From the NCBI RefSeq assembly GCF_047675955.1, contig NC_132919.1, positions 66,630,816 to 66,694,815 of the forward strand: 64,000 nucleotides of DNA, read 5' to 3'. How positions within the stretch are numbered: the first letter of the stretch is position 1; every line of letters begins with the position of its first letter. The notes under the pieces are model-generated. The model saw only the letters and a program-made list of their open reading frames with translations. It was not told the origin of the DNA and did no database searches. Shown here piece after piece: positions 44,701-54,607 of this stretch. The stretch comes from Chlorocebus sabaeus. Lineage: Eukaryota > Chordata > Mammalia > Primates > Cercopithecidae. The translations under genes and the position numbers were made by a program.

Positions 44701-47700
44701 ATGAGCCAGCGCGAGCGGCTGGACCAATATCCTGCCGGGGCTAGGAGGGAGGGACCCAGGGAGGGCCCCATCCTTGGAGAGCCCCCAGGCCCAGGGGAGG
44801 CAGGGCCCCTGTCTGAGGGCGCACAGTCTGGGTCGGAGCCCTAGGTCTTTGAAACTGAGAGTGGGGACACGTGCCTTGGCTAGGTCCGAGCTCCCACCAG
44901 GAGGGGTGGCGCGGCCCCTCCTTCAGGGAGGCCTGAGACCTTCTGAGGATGGAGACAGGGCCTCCTGTCTTTGGTGAGCCCCAGTCCTGCGGAGGAGACA
45001 CTGCTACCGTGCTGGGGGAGTCCACAGGCCAAGGGGAAAGTACAGCCCCTAAACCAGGAGCCCCCAGATCCAGGTGGGGATGACTTACTGGCCAGTTACC
45101 TGGGGGCTGGGGGCAGCCTGGTGTGTTACTGTTATTTCCTGAGCACCCACACCTGGATCCACTCCTATCTGCACCGGGCTGACTCCAACCAGGACAGCAA
45201 GATGAGCTTCAAGGAGATCAAGAGCCTGCTGAGAATGGTCAACGTGGACATGAACGACATGTACGCCTACCTCCTCTTCAAGGTGGGCTTCTGCCCTGAA
45301 CCCCAGCCCCTGGCTTTGCCATCACTCTGACCTCTGCCTGCCCCCAGCCATCTGAGTCATCAGCTCCCCTGCCCTCTCCACCTGCAGCTTTTTTGGAGAA
45401 GCAGCCTTTCCCTGCATAAAGGCAACATCTGGGTTTAGTTAGCCTTTGGCCTCCCCTGAGGCCACTGGGCCAGGAAGGGAGTGGGGAGCCAGGGCCCAGA
45501 ACTTTCCTCACCCTCAGTTCCTACCCTTCCAAAGTGAGCAGCAAAGCTGTTCTCATTTCCCTGAGTCTGCAGGGCACCTTTTGCATGTAGGGGCACAGGT
45601 AGGAGCCAGCCTACAGGCGTGCATGTGCACAGATACACGTGTGCACCCTTCTCCACGCAGACCCTCCACTGTGGCACGTGTTGGCACCTCATGCATGGGA
45701 GCACAGGGGCACACAGGAGTGGGCTCTGCAGCTACGGCCCAGCTGGAGCCCCTGGCAGACCTCTGTGTGCATGTGGACAATGGGACCCACCTGTGACCCC
45801 GAAAGACAGGAGAGCCCATGGCAGCTGGACCCCTGGGCCACAGCTTCACAGGGATGCTCCATGAATTCTCATTGACTTGTTCAGTGACCCTGGGTGTGAA
45901 TATGTGCACGTCAGCATAGTAACATGTCCACCTAGGGGAGTGTGAGGGCCCAGGGGTCCTGTCTTAGCCCAGGGTCACCATTTTTCCTTCCACATCTTGA
46001 TTCTTGGGGTAGGTCATGGTGCAGAGGGGCAGGCATTGAACCAGAGAGACCTCCCTTAAAGTCCAGCCCTGCAGGCCAGGCTTAGTGGCTCACCCCCTGT
46101 CATCCCAGCACTTTGGGAAGCCTAGGCGGGAGGACTGCTTGAAACCAGGAGTTTGAGATCAGCTTGGGCAACATAGCAAGACCCCATCTCTACAAAAAAT
46201 ACAAAAATTAGCCAGATGCAGTGGTACACAACTGTGGTCCCAGCTGTCCAGCTATTTGGAAGGGTGAGGTGGGAGGATCACTTGAGATCACACGTTGGAA
46301 GCTGCAGTGAGCTATGATCATGCCACTGCACTCCAGCCTGGGTAACAGAGCAAGACCAAACAAACAAACAAAAAACCCAAAAAACAAACAGAGCTGGAGT
46401 CACAAGTCTTACTCTGTTTTTCCACCTGTGAAATGGGGAACGTTGCCTTCTCAGATGTGGTAGATGACAGATGGGTTAAAGGGGCCAGGTTTCCTGGAGT
46501 GTCTGCCTCCTCTGAGCTTCTCCATCTGCTCCCCAGGAGTGTGACCACTCCAACAATGACCGTCTAGAGGGGGCTGAGATTGAGGAGTTCCTGCGGCGGC
46601 TGCTGAAGCGGCCGGAGCTGGAGGAGATCTTCCATCAGTACTCGGGCGAGGACCGCGTGCTGAGTGCCCCTGAGCTGCTGGAGTTCCTGGAGGACCAGGG
46701 CGAGGAGGGCGCCACGCTGGCCCGTGCCCAGCAGCTCATTCAGACCTACGAGCTCAACGAGACAGGTGGGGGGCGGCATGGCCAGGTCGTAGCACCTGAC
46801 AGGGCTGTGTTCCCAGCTGAGTGGGTTCTGCTGCGGGCACTGTCTCGGCCAGATTAGCTTGCCTTCTCCAGACTCAGCTTCCACATGTGTAAAATGGCAC
46901 AACAGCGTGCCTTCCTCCCAGGGTCTGGTCGAAGGTTAAGTGGCATGACTTACATAGAGTCTAGTCAGTAGATTGTCTAGTCATTATTCCTAAGTTGAGT
47001 GGGCCTTGGGGGCATTGAAAGCTGGACATGGGGGATCCCCATGTGGCCTGATGCCCTCTCCTGCCACCCCTGCAGCCAAGCAGCACGAGCTGATGACACT
47101 GGATGGCTTCATGATGTACCTGTTGTCGCCGGAGGGGGCTGCCTTGGACACCACCCACACGTGTGTGTTCCAGGACATGAACCAGCCCCTCGCCCACTAC
47201 TTCATCTCTTCCTCCCACAACACCTATCTGACCGACTCCCAGATTGGGGGGCCCAGCAGCACCGAGGCCTACATTAGGTACTGTAGTAGGGGGTGAATGT
47301 GCCCGGGAGCCCCACCTGGAGAGAGACATGGGGCTGGCTTCCTGGGGCCTTCCTGGCTCAGCCTGCCTGCTGCTCTGCTCTGTGGCACTCTCCCAACACC
47401 TTGCCCGTCCACCCATCTGTCCACCCACAGGGCCTTTGCCCAGGGATGCCGCTGCGTGGAGCTGGACTGCTGGGAGGGGCCAGGAGGGGAGCCCGTCATC
47501 TATCACGGACATACTCTCACCTCCAAGATTCTCTTCCGGGATGTGGTCCAAGCCGTGCGTGAGCATGCCTTCACGGTGAGCCCCTGGGATGCCCAGCCCC
47601 AGCCCCATAGCCGTCACAATGACCTCCGTCCACACCCACGTGCCAGCTGCGCTCAGTCCTTCCAGGGGAAGCCCTTGCCCAGAGAATTATTCATTCACCA

Positions 47701-47845
47701 AGTGCTGCTGGGATAAGTGGCCAATGGGGTGGAATAAAGCTGAATGAGATGCCACTCTCATATTTGGGAAATATGTTCCCTCTCATATTTGGAAAATGTC
47801 TTAAAATCACAGAGTGTCCAGACGAAAACGTTTGGGGGAGGGAAG

Positions 47846-47887
<42 letters not shown>

Positions 47888-50800
47888 AGACAGAGTCTCG
47901 CTCTGTCGCCCAGGCTGGAGTGCAGTGGCCAGATCTCAGCTCACTGCAAGCTCCGCCTCCCGGGTTCACACCATTCTCCTGCCTCAGCCTCCCGAGTAGC
48001 TAGGACTACAGGCGCCCGCCACCTCGCCCGGCTAGTTTTTTGTATTTTTTAGTAGAGATGGGGTTTCACTGTGTTAGCCAGGATGGTCTCGATCTCATGA
48101 CCTTGTGATCCGCCCATCTTGGCCTCCCAAAGTGCTGGGATTACAGGCTTGAGCCACCGCGCCCGGCTGGGAAGGACATTTGAATCATGACTTCCAAAGA
48201 ATAAGCTGTAAGAGAAGCTCACCAGTGGCACCTACATAAACACTGCAGCTTCGGTCACAGTGTGCAGATCTTCCCATCAGCAAATGATGGCAGGAGAGTT
48301 TTCAACATCATTGACATGGTCAATGTCATTCACATGTAAAAAGCATTTATCGGACCAGGTTCGGTGGCTCACACCTGTATTCCCAGCACTCTGGGAGGCT
48401 GATGCAAGGATCACTTGAGGCCAGGAATTCCAGACCAGCCTGAGCAAATAGCTGTATCCTGTCTCAACAAAAATAAAAATTAGCTGAGTGTGGGGGCATG
48501 TGCCTGTAGGCTGAATTACTCAGGAGGCTGAGGTGGGAGGATCACTTGAGCTCAGGACTGGAGAACGCGGGGATACTGACTGCACCACTGCACTTAGCCT
48601 GGGTGATGGAGCTAGACCAAAGCATAAACAACAAAAATTGGCTGGGCGTGGTGGCTCACACCTGTAATCCCAGCACTTTGGGAGGCTGAGGTGGGCAGAT
48701 CACCTGAGGTCAGGAGTTTGAGACCAGCTTGGCCAACATGGTGAAACCCCGTCTCTACTTAAAATACAAAAATTAGCTGTGTGTGGTAGTGGGTGCCCGC
48801 AATCCCAGCTACTCCGGAGGCTGAGGCAGAGAGAATCGCTTGAACCCGGGAGATGGAGTTGTAGTGAGCTGAAATTGCATCACTGCACTCCAGCCCGGGT
48901 GACAGAGCAACACTCCATCTCAGAAAAAAAAAAAATCATTCCTGCAGCCTCCCTCAGCCTCCTGGACAGTCTAGCCCTTCCCTGGGTTCTCCAGAGCCCT
49001 GCTTTGCCTGCTTGTCCTGAAGGGTCTGGGAGCCAGACGTTGGGAGGTACTGGCAGAGGGAGGGGAGTGGCTCTGAGCCACTGCCCTTCCCCACACAGCT
49101 GTCCCCCTACCCTGTCATCCTATCCCTGGAGAACCACTGCGGGCTGGAGCAGCAGGCTGCCATGGCGCGCCACCTCCGCACCATCCTAGGGGACATGCTG
49201 GTGACACAGGCGCTGGACTCCCCAAATCCTGAGGAGCTGCCTTCCCCAGAGGTGATGCACCCCAGCCCCCAGCCTGGATGGAGGGAGGTCTGGTGGGAGT
49301 CCGCCTCCCCCAACTGGTTGTGCTACCTCTCTGGCTCGGGACCCCTCACCTCTCCCTGCCTTAACCTTTCTCTGTTCCTCTGTTCATCTGACGTCTGCCA
49401 CCCCTTGGTCTTGTCCTTCTGCTGCCCTCTGGCTCTCCATTCTTGAATAGACTCCCCCCACACACACACCCTCTTCCATGACCTGGCTCTGCCCTGCTGG
49501 CCCTGTGTCCCTGCTGGTAGAGTCCTGCAGGCTCTGCCATTCCGTCCTGCAAGGCCCCGTTTGACAGTTTCTCCACCTGGAAGTCCCTTCCCAGCCATCC
49601 ACACTTGCCAACATCACCTGCTTAGAATTCAGCTCAACTTCAGCCGCCTCTTCCTGTGGCCTTATCCACTTCCCCAACTCTTAGGTCTGAGGCAGCCTGC
49701 TGCTCTCCCACAGACTGCCGAGTGCATCCTCGGCCCTCTCCAGACGTTTATCCTGTCGGGCTCCTTGAGAAAACTCCCCTCCTACTTCCAATCCCCAACA
49801 TGCAGGCACGGTTGACTCACCCTCGTGTGTGTGTGTGAGACGTGATTTTTGTTATTAGTATGACAATCACACCCATATGGTAAAAGAAAACTGAGCTGTA
49901 CCAAGGGACACAATGAACGGTGCTTCCCTTCCTCCATTGACCTGTCCTCTTTCACAAGAAGTAACCATCTACAACTTTGTTGCATGTGCTTCGAGAATTT
50001 CCCCACACACATTCATTACCTGTGTACATGTGTGTACTGTCTTCTCTTTTAAATGGTACCAAAAAAGGACTGTGTGATTCCAGGTTGCAGCCTCACTTCT
50101 TCCACGTTGTAGTCTCACTTCTTCCACGTAAGATCTTTTTTGAAGAGGGTCGCTTCCCTTTCAGTCCTGAGCTGTCGCGTGCATCGTAGTGGCTGCTGTG
50201 TATATTCTGATGTTGAGGGACCTTACTAAGCATCCCTTCCTGATGGCTTCCTAGGCCATTCTCCACTCTTTCCTGTTAGACACTCATCTCTGTGTCTCCT
50301 TTCCTGCCTCCCATCCCTAGCCAGCCCTTCACATGGTGGTGGTTGAATAACTGACTGACCAGCCGCCACAGGGGCGAGAAGGCCTAACCCTTCATCCTCC
50401 ACATTGGCCCCCACAGCAGCTGAAGGGCCGGGTCCTGGTGAAGGGGAAGAAGCTGCCTGCTGCCCGGAGCGAGGATGGCCGGGCTCTGTCAGACCGGAGC
50501 GAGGATGGCCGGGCTCTCTCTGACCGGGAGGAGGAGGAGGAGGACGATGACGAGGAGGAAGAAGAGGAGGCGGAGACTGCAGCACAGAGGCGGCTGGTGA
50601 GAGCTGGTGGGCTGGGGTGGGTGGGGTGGGGAAGCGGGGTAAGGTGGGAGGATGGGTGTGGACAGCGGGGGCCAGCTGAGCCCTGCTGAGGCTGGTCTCC
50701 TAGGCTAAGCAGATCTCCCCGGAGCTGTCGGCCCTGGTCGTGTACTGCCACGCCACCCGCCTGCGGACCCTGCACCCTGCCCCCGACGCCCCGCAGCCCT

Positions 50801-53347
50801 GCCAGGTCAGCTCCCTCAGCGAGCGCAAAGCCAAGAAACTCATCCGGGAAGCAGGTAGGAGCCAGGGCTCTGGGTGTCTGGGGTGAGAGGGCGATGGGGG
50901 CACCTCCTGAAGGGGGCCTGGAAAGGAGTTGAGGGGGCTTTGGGGGACAGTAAAGAGGTTAAGAGGACCCCAGAGAGGGGCTGGGCTGAGGGAATGAGGG
51001 CCCTGCACATGCCAGGGTGGATGGAGGGGAGAGTGGCAAGCTGAGGGCGGCCTGCTGTCTGCAGCCTGCTGTCTGCCTTCAGAGGCCTGTGGTGGGGCCG
51101 GCCATAGAGGGAGATGGGCCAGGCTGGGCTGGGGGTTGGGGGAGCCCAGCCGCTGCTGCGACCCTGGGGAGGAATTCCTGGGGCAGGTGATGCTGAGAAG
51201 ACACTTCACCTGGAGGACTAGGAAGCAGCCAGGAGAAGAGGAGGGAGGGCTTTCCAGACAGGAGGAACAGGCTGTTGAAGGCCTGGAAGCTTGGCCTGGA
51301 GAAGAGTTCCAGGAACCACGGTGGAGCTGGAGGGCTGTGGGCATTCACTGTACTTGGTTGGAACTTTGTCAGGAGCGGGGAACTGGGGACTGGGGAGGTG
51401 GAGCTGGGCTGTGTGGGTGGAGGGGATCCCTGCAGCCTCCTCAGTGAGCTCCCCTCTCAGCCTAGGTCAGAAGAGAGTGAGGAGCAGGGGCAGGGTGAGC
51501 TGGGGATGGGCTTGGCCTCTGTTCCCTGGAGGTTATAGGCCGGGGCTTTGGGTGAGGGACCCCCGGGGTCTGTCACAGTCTCACCCCAACTCTGCCCCAG
51601 GGAACAGCTTCGTCAGGCACAATGCCCGCCAGCTGACCCGCGTGTACCCGCTGGGGCTGCGGATGAACTCGGCCAACTATAGTCCCCAGGAGATGTGGAA
51701 CTCGGGCTGTCAGCTGGGTGAGTGGGGGCCACATGAGCGGGAGCAGGCGGGGTGCCGCGGTGTGGGAGAGGCCTCAGCAGTGAGGGCCCACACAGCCTTC
51801 CAGACGGTGGAAACACGCATTTTGTTGATTATTTTTAAAGTTGCCAGCAATGTAGGTGGGAAAATCAAATCAGGCTCGCTTATTCTTGACAGTGTACAGG
51901 TCTCGCATTTTTATGATGGTAGAAATTAAAACCTCCACTCCCATGTCCCCTGGACACACACAACCCCCACACACCTGGCAGTCCCACTAAGTCAACACTG
52001 ATAAGGGTGGGCTCTGGGGGACGCTGAGCCCCACCAAAGGAGGCCGTATCGTCTCCTTGGGGAAGGGTGGAAACAAGCCCAGGCTTCCTCAGACCCCTGG
52101 CTCTGACCCAAGCCTGGCCCTGAGGGTGGGGGCTTTTCCAGCACCTTCCAGCCTGGAGGGATCCCAGGGCGGAAGTACAGGTGACAGTGGGGGCTGAGTC
52201 CATGACCCTCTCCCCTAAAGTCATGGTGGGGGCAGAGCAGCACTGAGCAGACAGTGGAACCCCAGGCCCTTTGTAGAGAGCAATGCAGTCCCCTGAAACT
52301 GAGTAGTGAGAACAGGGCTGCTAAGAGCCCCTGCTCTGACCCTGCTGTGTCCACAGTGGCCTTGAACTTCCAGACGCCAGGCTACGAGATGGACCTCAAT
52401 GCCGGCCGCTTCCTGGTCAATGGGCAGTGTGGCTACGTCCTGAAACCTGCCTGCCTGCGGCAACCTGACTCGACCTTTGACCCTGAGGACCCGGGACCTC
52501 CCAGAACCACTCTCAGCATCCAGGTCAGCAGGGCTGGAATGGGCCCCAGCCTGGGGTCACACTGGTTCTAGAGAGGCTCTTTGTGAGGTGGAGAAGGCAA
52601 GAGAGGCTGGGGACAGGTTGGAAGTGACGGGTGGTCTGAGCTTGAGGCCCATCAGGGGATGGCCAAGGTGGGCGTGGGCCCCAGCTGCTCCCTCCCTCAC
52701 CCCACAGGTGCTGACTGCACAGCAGCTGCCCAAGCTGAACGCCGAGAAGCCACATTCCATTGTGGACCCCCTGGTGCGCGTTGAGATCCATGGGGTGCCC
52801 GCAGACTGTGCCCGGCAGGAGACTGACTATGTGCTCAACAATGGTGGGCAGCTGCTGGCAGAAGTGTCGGGGGGAGACTGCAGAGAGCGAAGGGGGGTGC
52901 AGGGTGGATCCTGGGGCCCTGGGGCTCTGACTGCCACCCCTGTGCCCTAGGCTTCAACCCTCACTGGGGGCAGACCCTGCAGTTCCAGCTGCGGGCTCCG
53001 GAGCTGGCGCTGGTCCGGTTTGTGGTGGAAGATTATGACGCCACCTCCCCCAATGACTTTGTGGGCCAGTTTACACTGCCTCTTAGCAGCCTAAAGCAAG
53101 GTTGGTGGAGGCTGGTGGGGATGGAGAGGGATGTGGGTACAGGCCCTGCAGACCCTGTTCACCTTTGTGCCTCGAATTTCCTGCCCTGAAGCATGCCCAG
53201 GCTGGACCAGACCCCCAGGGTACGCAGAGGACCTGAGGCCTGGCTGTCCTCCCCACAGGGTACCGCCACATACACCTGCTTTCCAAGGACGGGGCCTCAC
53301 TGTCACCAGCTACGCTCTTCATTCAAATCCGCATCCAGCGCCCCTGA
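32593..53347 (+). CDS. PLCD3: PLCD3, phospholipase C delta-3 (15 coding exons)
   Basis: Calcium-dependent phosphoinositide phospholipase C: cleaves PIP2 to IP3 and diacylglycerol at membranes. Exons: 32593-32743, 44256-44417, 44498-44726, 45153-45282, 46537-46765, 47076-47277, 47431-47575, 49099-49251, 50417-50596, 50704-50854, 51601-51717, 52357-52523, 52708-52843, 52951-53100, 53259-53347. Phases close perfectly: 2391 nt, 796 aa (789 in human, from memory). Order: PH (about 55-170), EF hands (loops 191-202 and 227-238), X domain, acidic linker, Y domain, C2. Catalytic residues by alignment to PLC-delta1 are H348, N349, E378, D380, H393 and E427. Phosphate/inositol contacts are K476, K478, S564, R591 and Y593; all present. 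Intron 3 is AT-AC. The length gain is a 10-residue linker duplication, one extra linker acid, and four residues fewer in exon 1. Confidence 0.97.
32961..32975 (+). promoter_or_regulatory. CTCF-like motif
   Basis: ccaccagggggcgcc matches the CTCF core on the plus strand, just inside PLCD3 intron 1 and opposite in orientation to the pair at 29.97-30.03 kb. Confidence 0.65.
33390..33500 (+). repeat. MIR element
   Basis: cctcatttcacaggtgagga and gcaaggaatttgcctgtgac in PLCD3 intron 1. Confidence 0.8.
33913..33980 (+). repeat. Diverged tandem repeat, about 39-bp unit
   Basis: acaagcacttatgcagtgcc and acaagcacttgtggagtgcc, each followed by a tggtatg, occur 39 bp apart. Confidence 0.7.
35285..35460 (+). 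repeat. MIR element
   Basis: gcgaggcactgtgctgagct, then gtcacattacagacgggaag and cactgcccaaggccacatg: typical MIR order. Confidence 0.8.
35497..35825 (-). repeat. Alu with short internal duplications
   Basis: Inverted Alu with a (TTG)n-containing tail, a doubled atgatcatgatcatgg and a doubled gggagactgggagactgg. Confidence 0.88.
35855..36060 (+). repeat. MIR element, well preserved
   Basis: ttatctcatttaatgctcac, ttacagatgaggaaactgag, ggtaacttgcctagggttca in order: near full-length MIR. Confidence 0.88.
36146..36290. mobile_element. Palindromic MITE-like DNA transposon
   Basis: 145 bp with perfect 11-bp terminal inverted repeats, CAGGGCTGCCA at 36146 and TGGCAGCCCTG at 36280. Imperfect complementarity continues inward around a central actaaaaaattatttttt. 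No ORF. It resembles an old hairpin-type non-autonomous DNA transposon family; I do not assign a name. Confidence 0.75.
36445..36472 (+). CDS. PLCD3: Candidate alternative first coding exon of PLCD3
   Basis: ATG in good context (gcccATGG) opens MACLGCLPQ and ends in phase 1 at a consensus donor (CAGG|GTGAGT). This is exactly the phase needed to join exon 2 at 44256, giving MACLGCLPQ-GLTEDED. It recalls the alternative MQCLG start of PLCD1 (from memory). The exon's upstream extent is undefined. Confidence 0.35.
37164..37256 (+). repeat. Imperfect (CA)n-rich microsatellite
   Basis: CA-rich tract with interspersed T and C (acacacacaatcacacccac and onward to tcacacacacacaccc), in PLCD3 intron 1. 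Confidence 0.85.
38066..38338 (+). repeat. Alu, 5' end missing
   Basis: Plus-strand old Alu inserted in the L1 fragment. Confidence 0.85.
38398..38945 (+). repeat. Two tandem Alus
   Basis: A copy with an internal deletion (38398-38650, poly-A of about 22) is followed directly by a full AluY-like copy (38652-38945). Confidence 0.9.
39351..39921 (-). repeat. Alu with a triplicated half
   Basis: Inverted Alu with a (TTTTG)n tail. A segment of about 136 bp, from ggctaatgttttgtattttt to the terminal gagccaccatgcccggc, occurs three times head to tail (about 39535-39669, 39670-39806, 39807-39921). The last copy is cut short before the terminal bases. Confidence 0.92.
42140..42300 (+). repeat. MIR element
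   Basis: ctccattttatggatggaga and the following tagctgggaagtgacagag, in PLCD3 intron 1. Confidence 0.75.
42390..42469 (-). repeat. MIR fragment
   Basis: ttccctgagcctcagtttcc in inverted MIR orientation, directly before an Alu. Confidence 0.7.
42470..43223. repeat. Three Alus in alternating orientation
   Basis: An inverted Alu (42470-42772), a plus-strand Alu (42794-43089) and an inverted monomer (43090-43223) abut with gaps of about 20 and 0 bp. The central A tail is joined directly to the next T tail. Confidence 0.9.
43637..43933 (-). repeat. Alu
   Basis: Inverted Alu with a (TTG)n-bearing tail, the last repeat before PLCD3 exon 2. Confidence 0.9.
44256..44417 (+). CDS. PLCD3: PLCD3 coding exon 2 (PH domain)
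   Basis: GLTEDEDVRAMLLGSRLRKI and on to SQHI. Contains the inositol-phosphate-binding basic strand K69/R71/K77/R79 and the LQEDGLSVWF core of the PH fold. Confidence 0.96.
44498..44726 (+). CDS. PLCD3: PLCD3 coding exon 3 (PH domain end)
   Basis: FVQHIEAVREGHQSEGLRRF and on to SQRERLD. Finishes the PH domain. Its 3' end is followed by AATATCCTGCC, with no GT: a U12-type AT donor. Confidence 0.96.
44727..45152 (+). other. PLCD3: U12-type AT-AC intron of PLCD3
   Basis: The intron starts ATATCCTGCC and ends CACCCACAC, joining CA|C to restore His181 in the expected LDHWIHSYL. The branch-site-like TTTCCTGAG (45135-45143, A at 45142) lies 10 nt before the 3' splice site, as minor-spliceosome introns require. 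Confidence 0.9.
45153..45282 (+). CDS. PLCD3: PLCD3 coding exon 4 (first EF hand)
   Basis: WIHSYLHRADSNQDSKMSFK and onward. A complete calcium-loop pattern D191-N193-D195-K197-S199-E202. Confidence 0.96.
46075..46390 (+). repeat. Old Alu
   Basis: Plus-strand AluJ-like copy in PLCD3 intron 4 with a (CAAA)n tail. Confidence 0.87.
46537..46765 (+). CDS. PLCD3: PLCD3 coding exon 5 (second EF hand and helices)
   Basis: ECDHSNNDRLEGAEIEEFLR: second EF loop D227 to E238, then the EF3/4-like helical region ending YELNET. Confidence 0.96.
47076..47277 (+). CDS. PLCD3: PLCD3 coding exon 6 (X domain start)
   Basis: KQHELMTLDGFMMYLLSPEG, then QDMNQPLAHYFISSSHNTYL with catalytic H348 and N349. Confidence 0.97.
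47431..47575 (+). CDS. PLCD3: PLCD3 coding exon 7 (X domain)
   Basis: GCRCVELDCWEGPGGEPVIY then HGHTLTSK: Ca-binding E378 and D380 and catalytic H393. Confidence 0.97.
47850..48168 (-). repeat. AluYR-type Alu with a 37-nt poly-T
   Basis: Inverted young Alu in PLCD3 intron 7 with the monkey variants gtggccagatctcagctcac, gcccggctagttttttgtat and gcttgagccaccgcgcccgg. Confidence 0.92.
48352..48936 (+). repeat. Two tandem Alus
   Basis: An old AluJ-like copy (48352-48637) and a younger one (48638-48936) in PLCD3 intron 7. Confidence 0.87.
49099..49251 (+). CDS. PLCD3: PLCD3 coding exon 8 (X domain end)
   Basis: LSPYPVILSLENHCGLEQQA: catalytic E427. Ends LPSPE in phase 0. Confidence 0.97.
49840..50160 (+). 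repeat. Possible old L1-like fragment
   Basis: AT-rich, repeat-like text in PLCD3 intron 8 (ttgcatgtgcttcgagaat, cttctcttttaaatggtacc) with a small duplicated gtctcacttcttccacgt-type unit. The assignment is tentative. Confidence 0.35.
50417..50596 (+). CDS. PLCD3: PLCD3 coding exon 9 (X-Y linker, duplicated)
   Basis: QLKGRVLVKGKKLPAAR with K476/K478, then SEDGRALSDR twice (485-494 and 495-504), then an acidic run of E/D. The linker is the autoinhibitory part of PLC-delta enzymes. Confidence 0.95.
50704..50854 (+). CDS. PLCD3: PLCD3 coding exon 10 (Y domain start)
   Basis: AKQISPELSALVVYCHATRL, then QVSSLSERKAKKLIREA with substrate-contact S564. Confidence 0.96.
51601..51717 (+). CDS. PLCD3: PLCD3 coding exon 11 (Y domain)
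   Basis: NSFVRHNARQLTRVYPLGLR and on to GCQL. R591 and Y593 contact the inositol phosphate. Confidence 0.97.
52357..52523 (+). CDS. PLCD3: PLCD3 coding exon 12 (Y domain end)
   Basis: ALNFQTPGYEMDLNAGRFLV and NGQCGYVLKPACLRQ, then a proline-rich join to C2. Confidence 0.97.
52708..52843 (+). CDS. PLCD3: PLCD3 coding exon 13 (C2 domain)
   Basis: VLTAQQLPKLNAEKPHSIVD then PLVRVEIHGV: first C2 strands and calcium loop. Confidence 0.96.
52951..53100 (+). CDS. PLCD3: PLCD3 coding exon 14 (C2 domain)
   Basis: FNPHWGQTLQFQLRAPELAL, then VVEDYDATSPNDFVGQFTLP: the C2 acidic calcium loop. The human protein has R where this has H (FNPRWG), from memory. Confidence 0.96.
53259..53347 (+). CDS. PLCD3: PLCD3 coding exon 15 (C-terminus)
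   Basis: YRHIHLLSKDGASLSPATLF to IRIQRP-stop. Last C2 strands. The final residue is P rather than the human S (from memory). Confidence 0.96.
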
Positions 53348-54300
53348 GGGCCCAGCTCACCCGCCCTGGGGTTCTGCGAGTGCCAGTCCACATCCCCTGC
53401 AGAGCCCTCTCCTCTGGAGTCAGATGGTGGGAGTACCAGCCCCCAGCCCACCCACTTGGCCCAATCAGCCCACTCACCAGGCGCTGGTCTCACCTGGGTG
53501 CTGAGGGCTGCCTGGGCCCCTCCTGAAGAATCAACAGGTGCTCATGTGACTTCAGTGAGCTCCAACCCTGGGGCCCTGAGATGGCCCCAGCTCCTGTCCT
53601 CAGCCTGCCCCTCGTTGTGACTTATGAGGAGCCAAGCCTGTTGCGGCCAGGAGACTTGAGGAGCAGGCCACCTGTGGGCCCTCAGTTCCCCTCTGTCCTC
53701 CCGTGGGCCATCCCAGCCTCCTTCCCCCAGAGGAGAACAGTCCGCCCCACTTGGCCCGGACCCTGGGCTTAGCCCCTAAGCCCTCCTTTACCCTAGGCCT
53801 TCCTGGACTCCTCCCTCCAGCTCTGGAACCTGAGTTCCCCTTCCCTTCTCAAAGCAAGAAGGGAGCGCTGAGGCATGAAGCCCTGGGGAAACTGGCAGGA
53901 GGTTTTGGTTTTTATTTTTTTTGACAGGGTCTCGCTCCATCGCCCAGGCTGGAGTGCAATGTTGCAATCACAGCTCACTGCAGCCTTGAACTCCCAGGCG
54001 CAAGTGATCCTCCCATCTCAGCCTCCTGAGTAGCTGGGACTACAGACACAGGCCACCACACCTGGCTAATTTTTAAATTTTATGTAGAGATGGGGGGGAC
54101 TCCCTATGTTGCCCAGACTGGTCTCGAGCTCCTGACCTCAAGTGATCCTCCTGCCCCGGCATTCCAAAGTGCTGGGATTACAGGTGTGAGCCACTGCCCC
54201 GGCCTAGCAGTAGGTTTGTAACTGTTTCATAGAAGAGCCCTGGAGAAGACAGTAGAATGAGCCTATCTAGTTTAAAAAATAAAGAAGCTCATTTATTTTA
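53348..54300 (+). other. PLCD3: PLCD3 3' UTR (proximal form) with poly(A) signal
   Basis: Runs from the stop to an AATAAA at 54278-54283 and includes a complete inverted Alu (53907-54205). A longer form reaching the NMT1 3' end is possible, but I see no plus-strand AATAAA there. Confidence 0.6.
53907..54205 (-). repeat. Alu in the PLCD3 3' UTR
   Basis: Older inverted Alu, full length, exonised within the 3' UTR. Confidence 0.9.
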
Positions 54301-54545
54301 CCACTGCCACTCCCTGATCACCTCTATGCTGCCACCCCCACAGGCCCATGAGGAGGGACAGGACTGGATGAGTCCCTTGGCCCTCTCCCCTCAACAGGGC
54401 ATGGACTTGTCTAAGACAGCCAGGGGGTGGCAGCAGGAGATGCCACAGCTCAAAATAGCCTGACCCCTGCTCCTGGCTTAAAGCTCCTGCGAGTATCACA
54501 AGACTGTCTGAGGATGCCAATTTACAAGGTCAGCGCCTCTCCACA

Positions 54546-54576
54546 ACATGCGCACGCACACACACACACACACACG

Positions 54577-54607
<31 letters not shown>

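Noticed and set aside
44727..44843. PLCD3 ending at 44843 after reading past exon 3 (ERLDQYPAGARR)
   Set aside because: This is read-through into the AT-AC intron. The family sequence continues as DHWIHSYL on the next exon.
54560..54606. Regular repeats considered as a CRISPR array
   Set aside because: Simple CA/CG dinucleotide runs without spacers, in a vertebrate genome.
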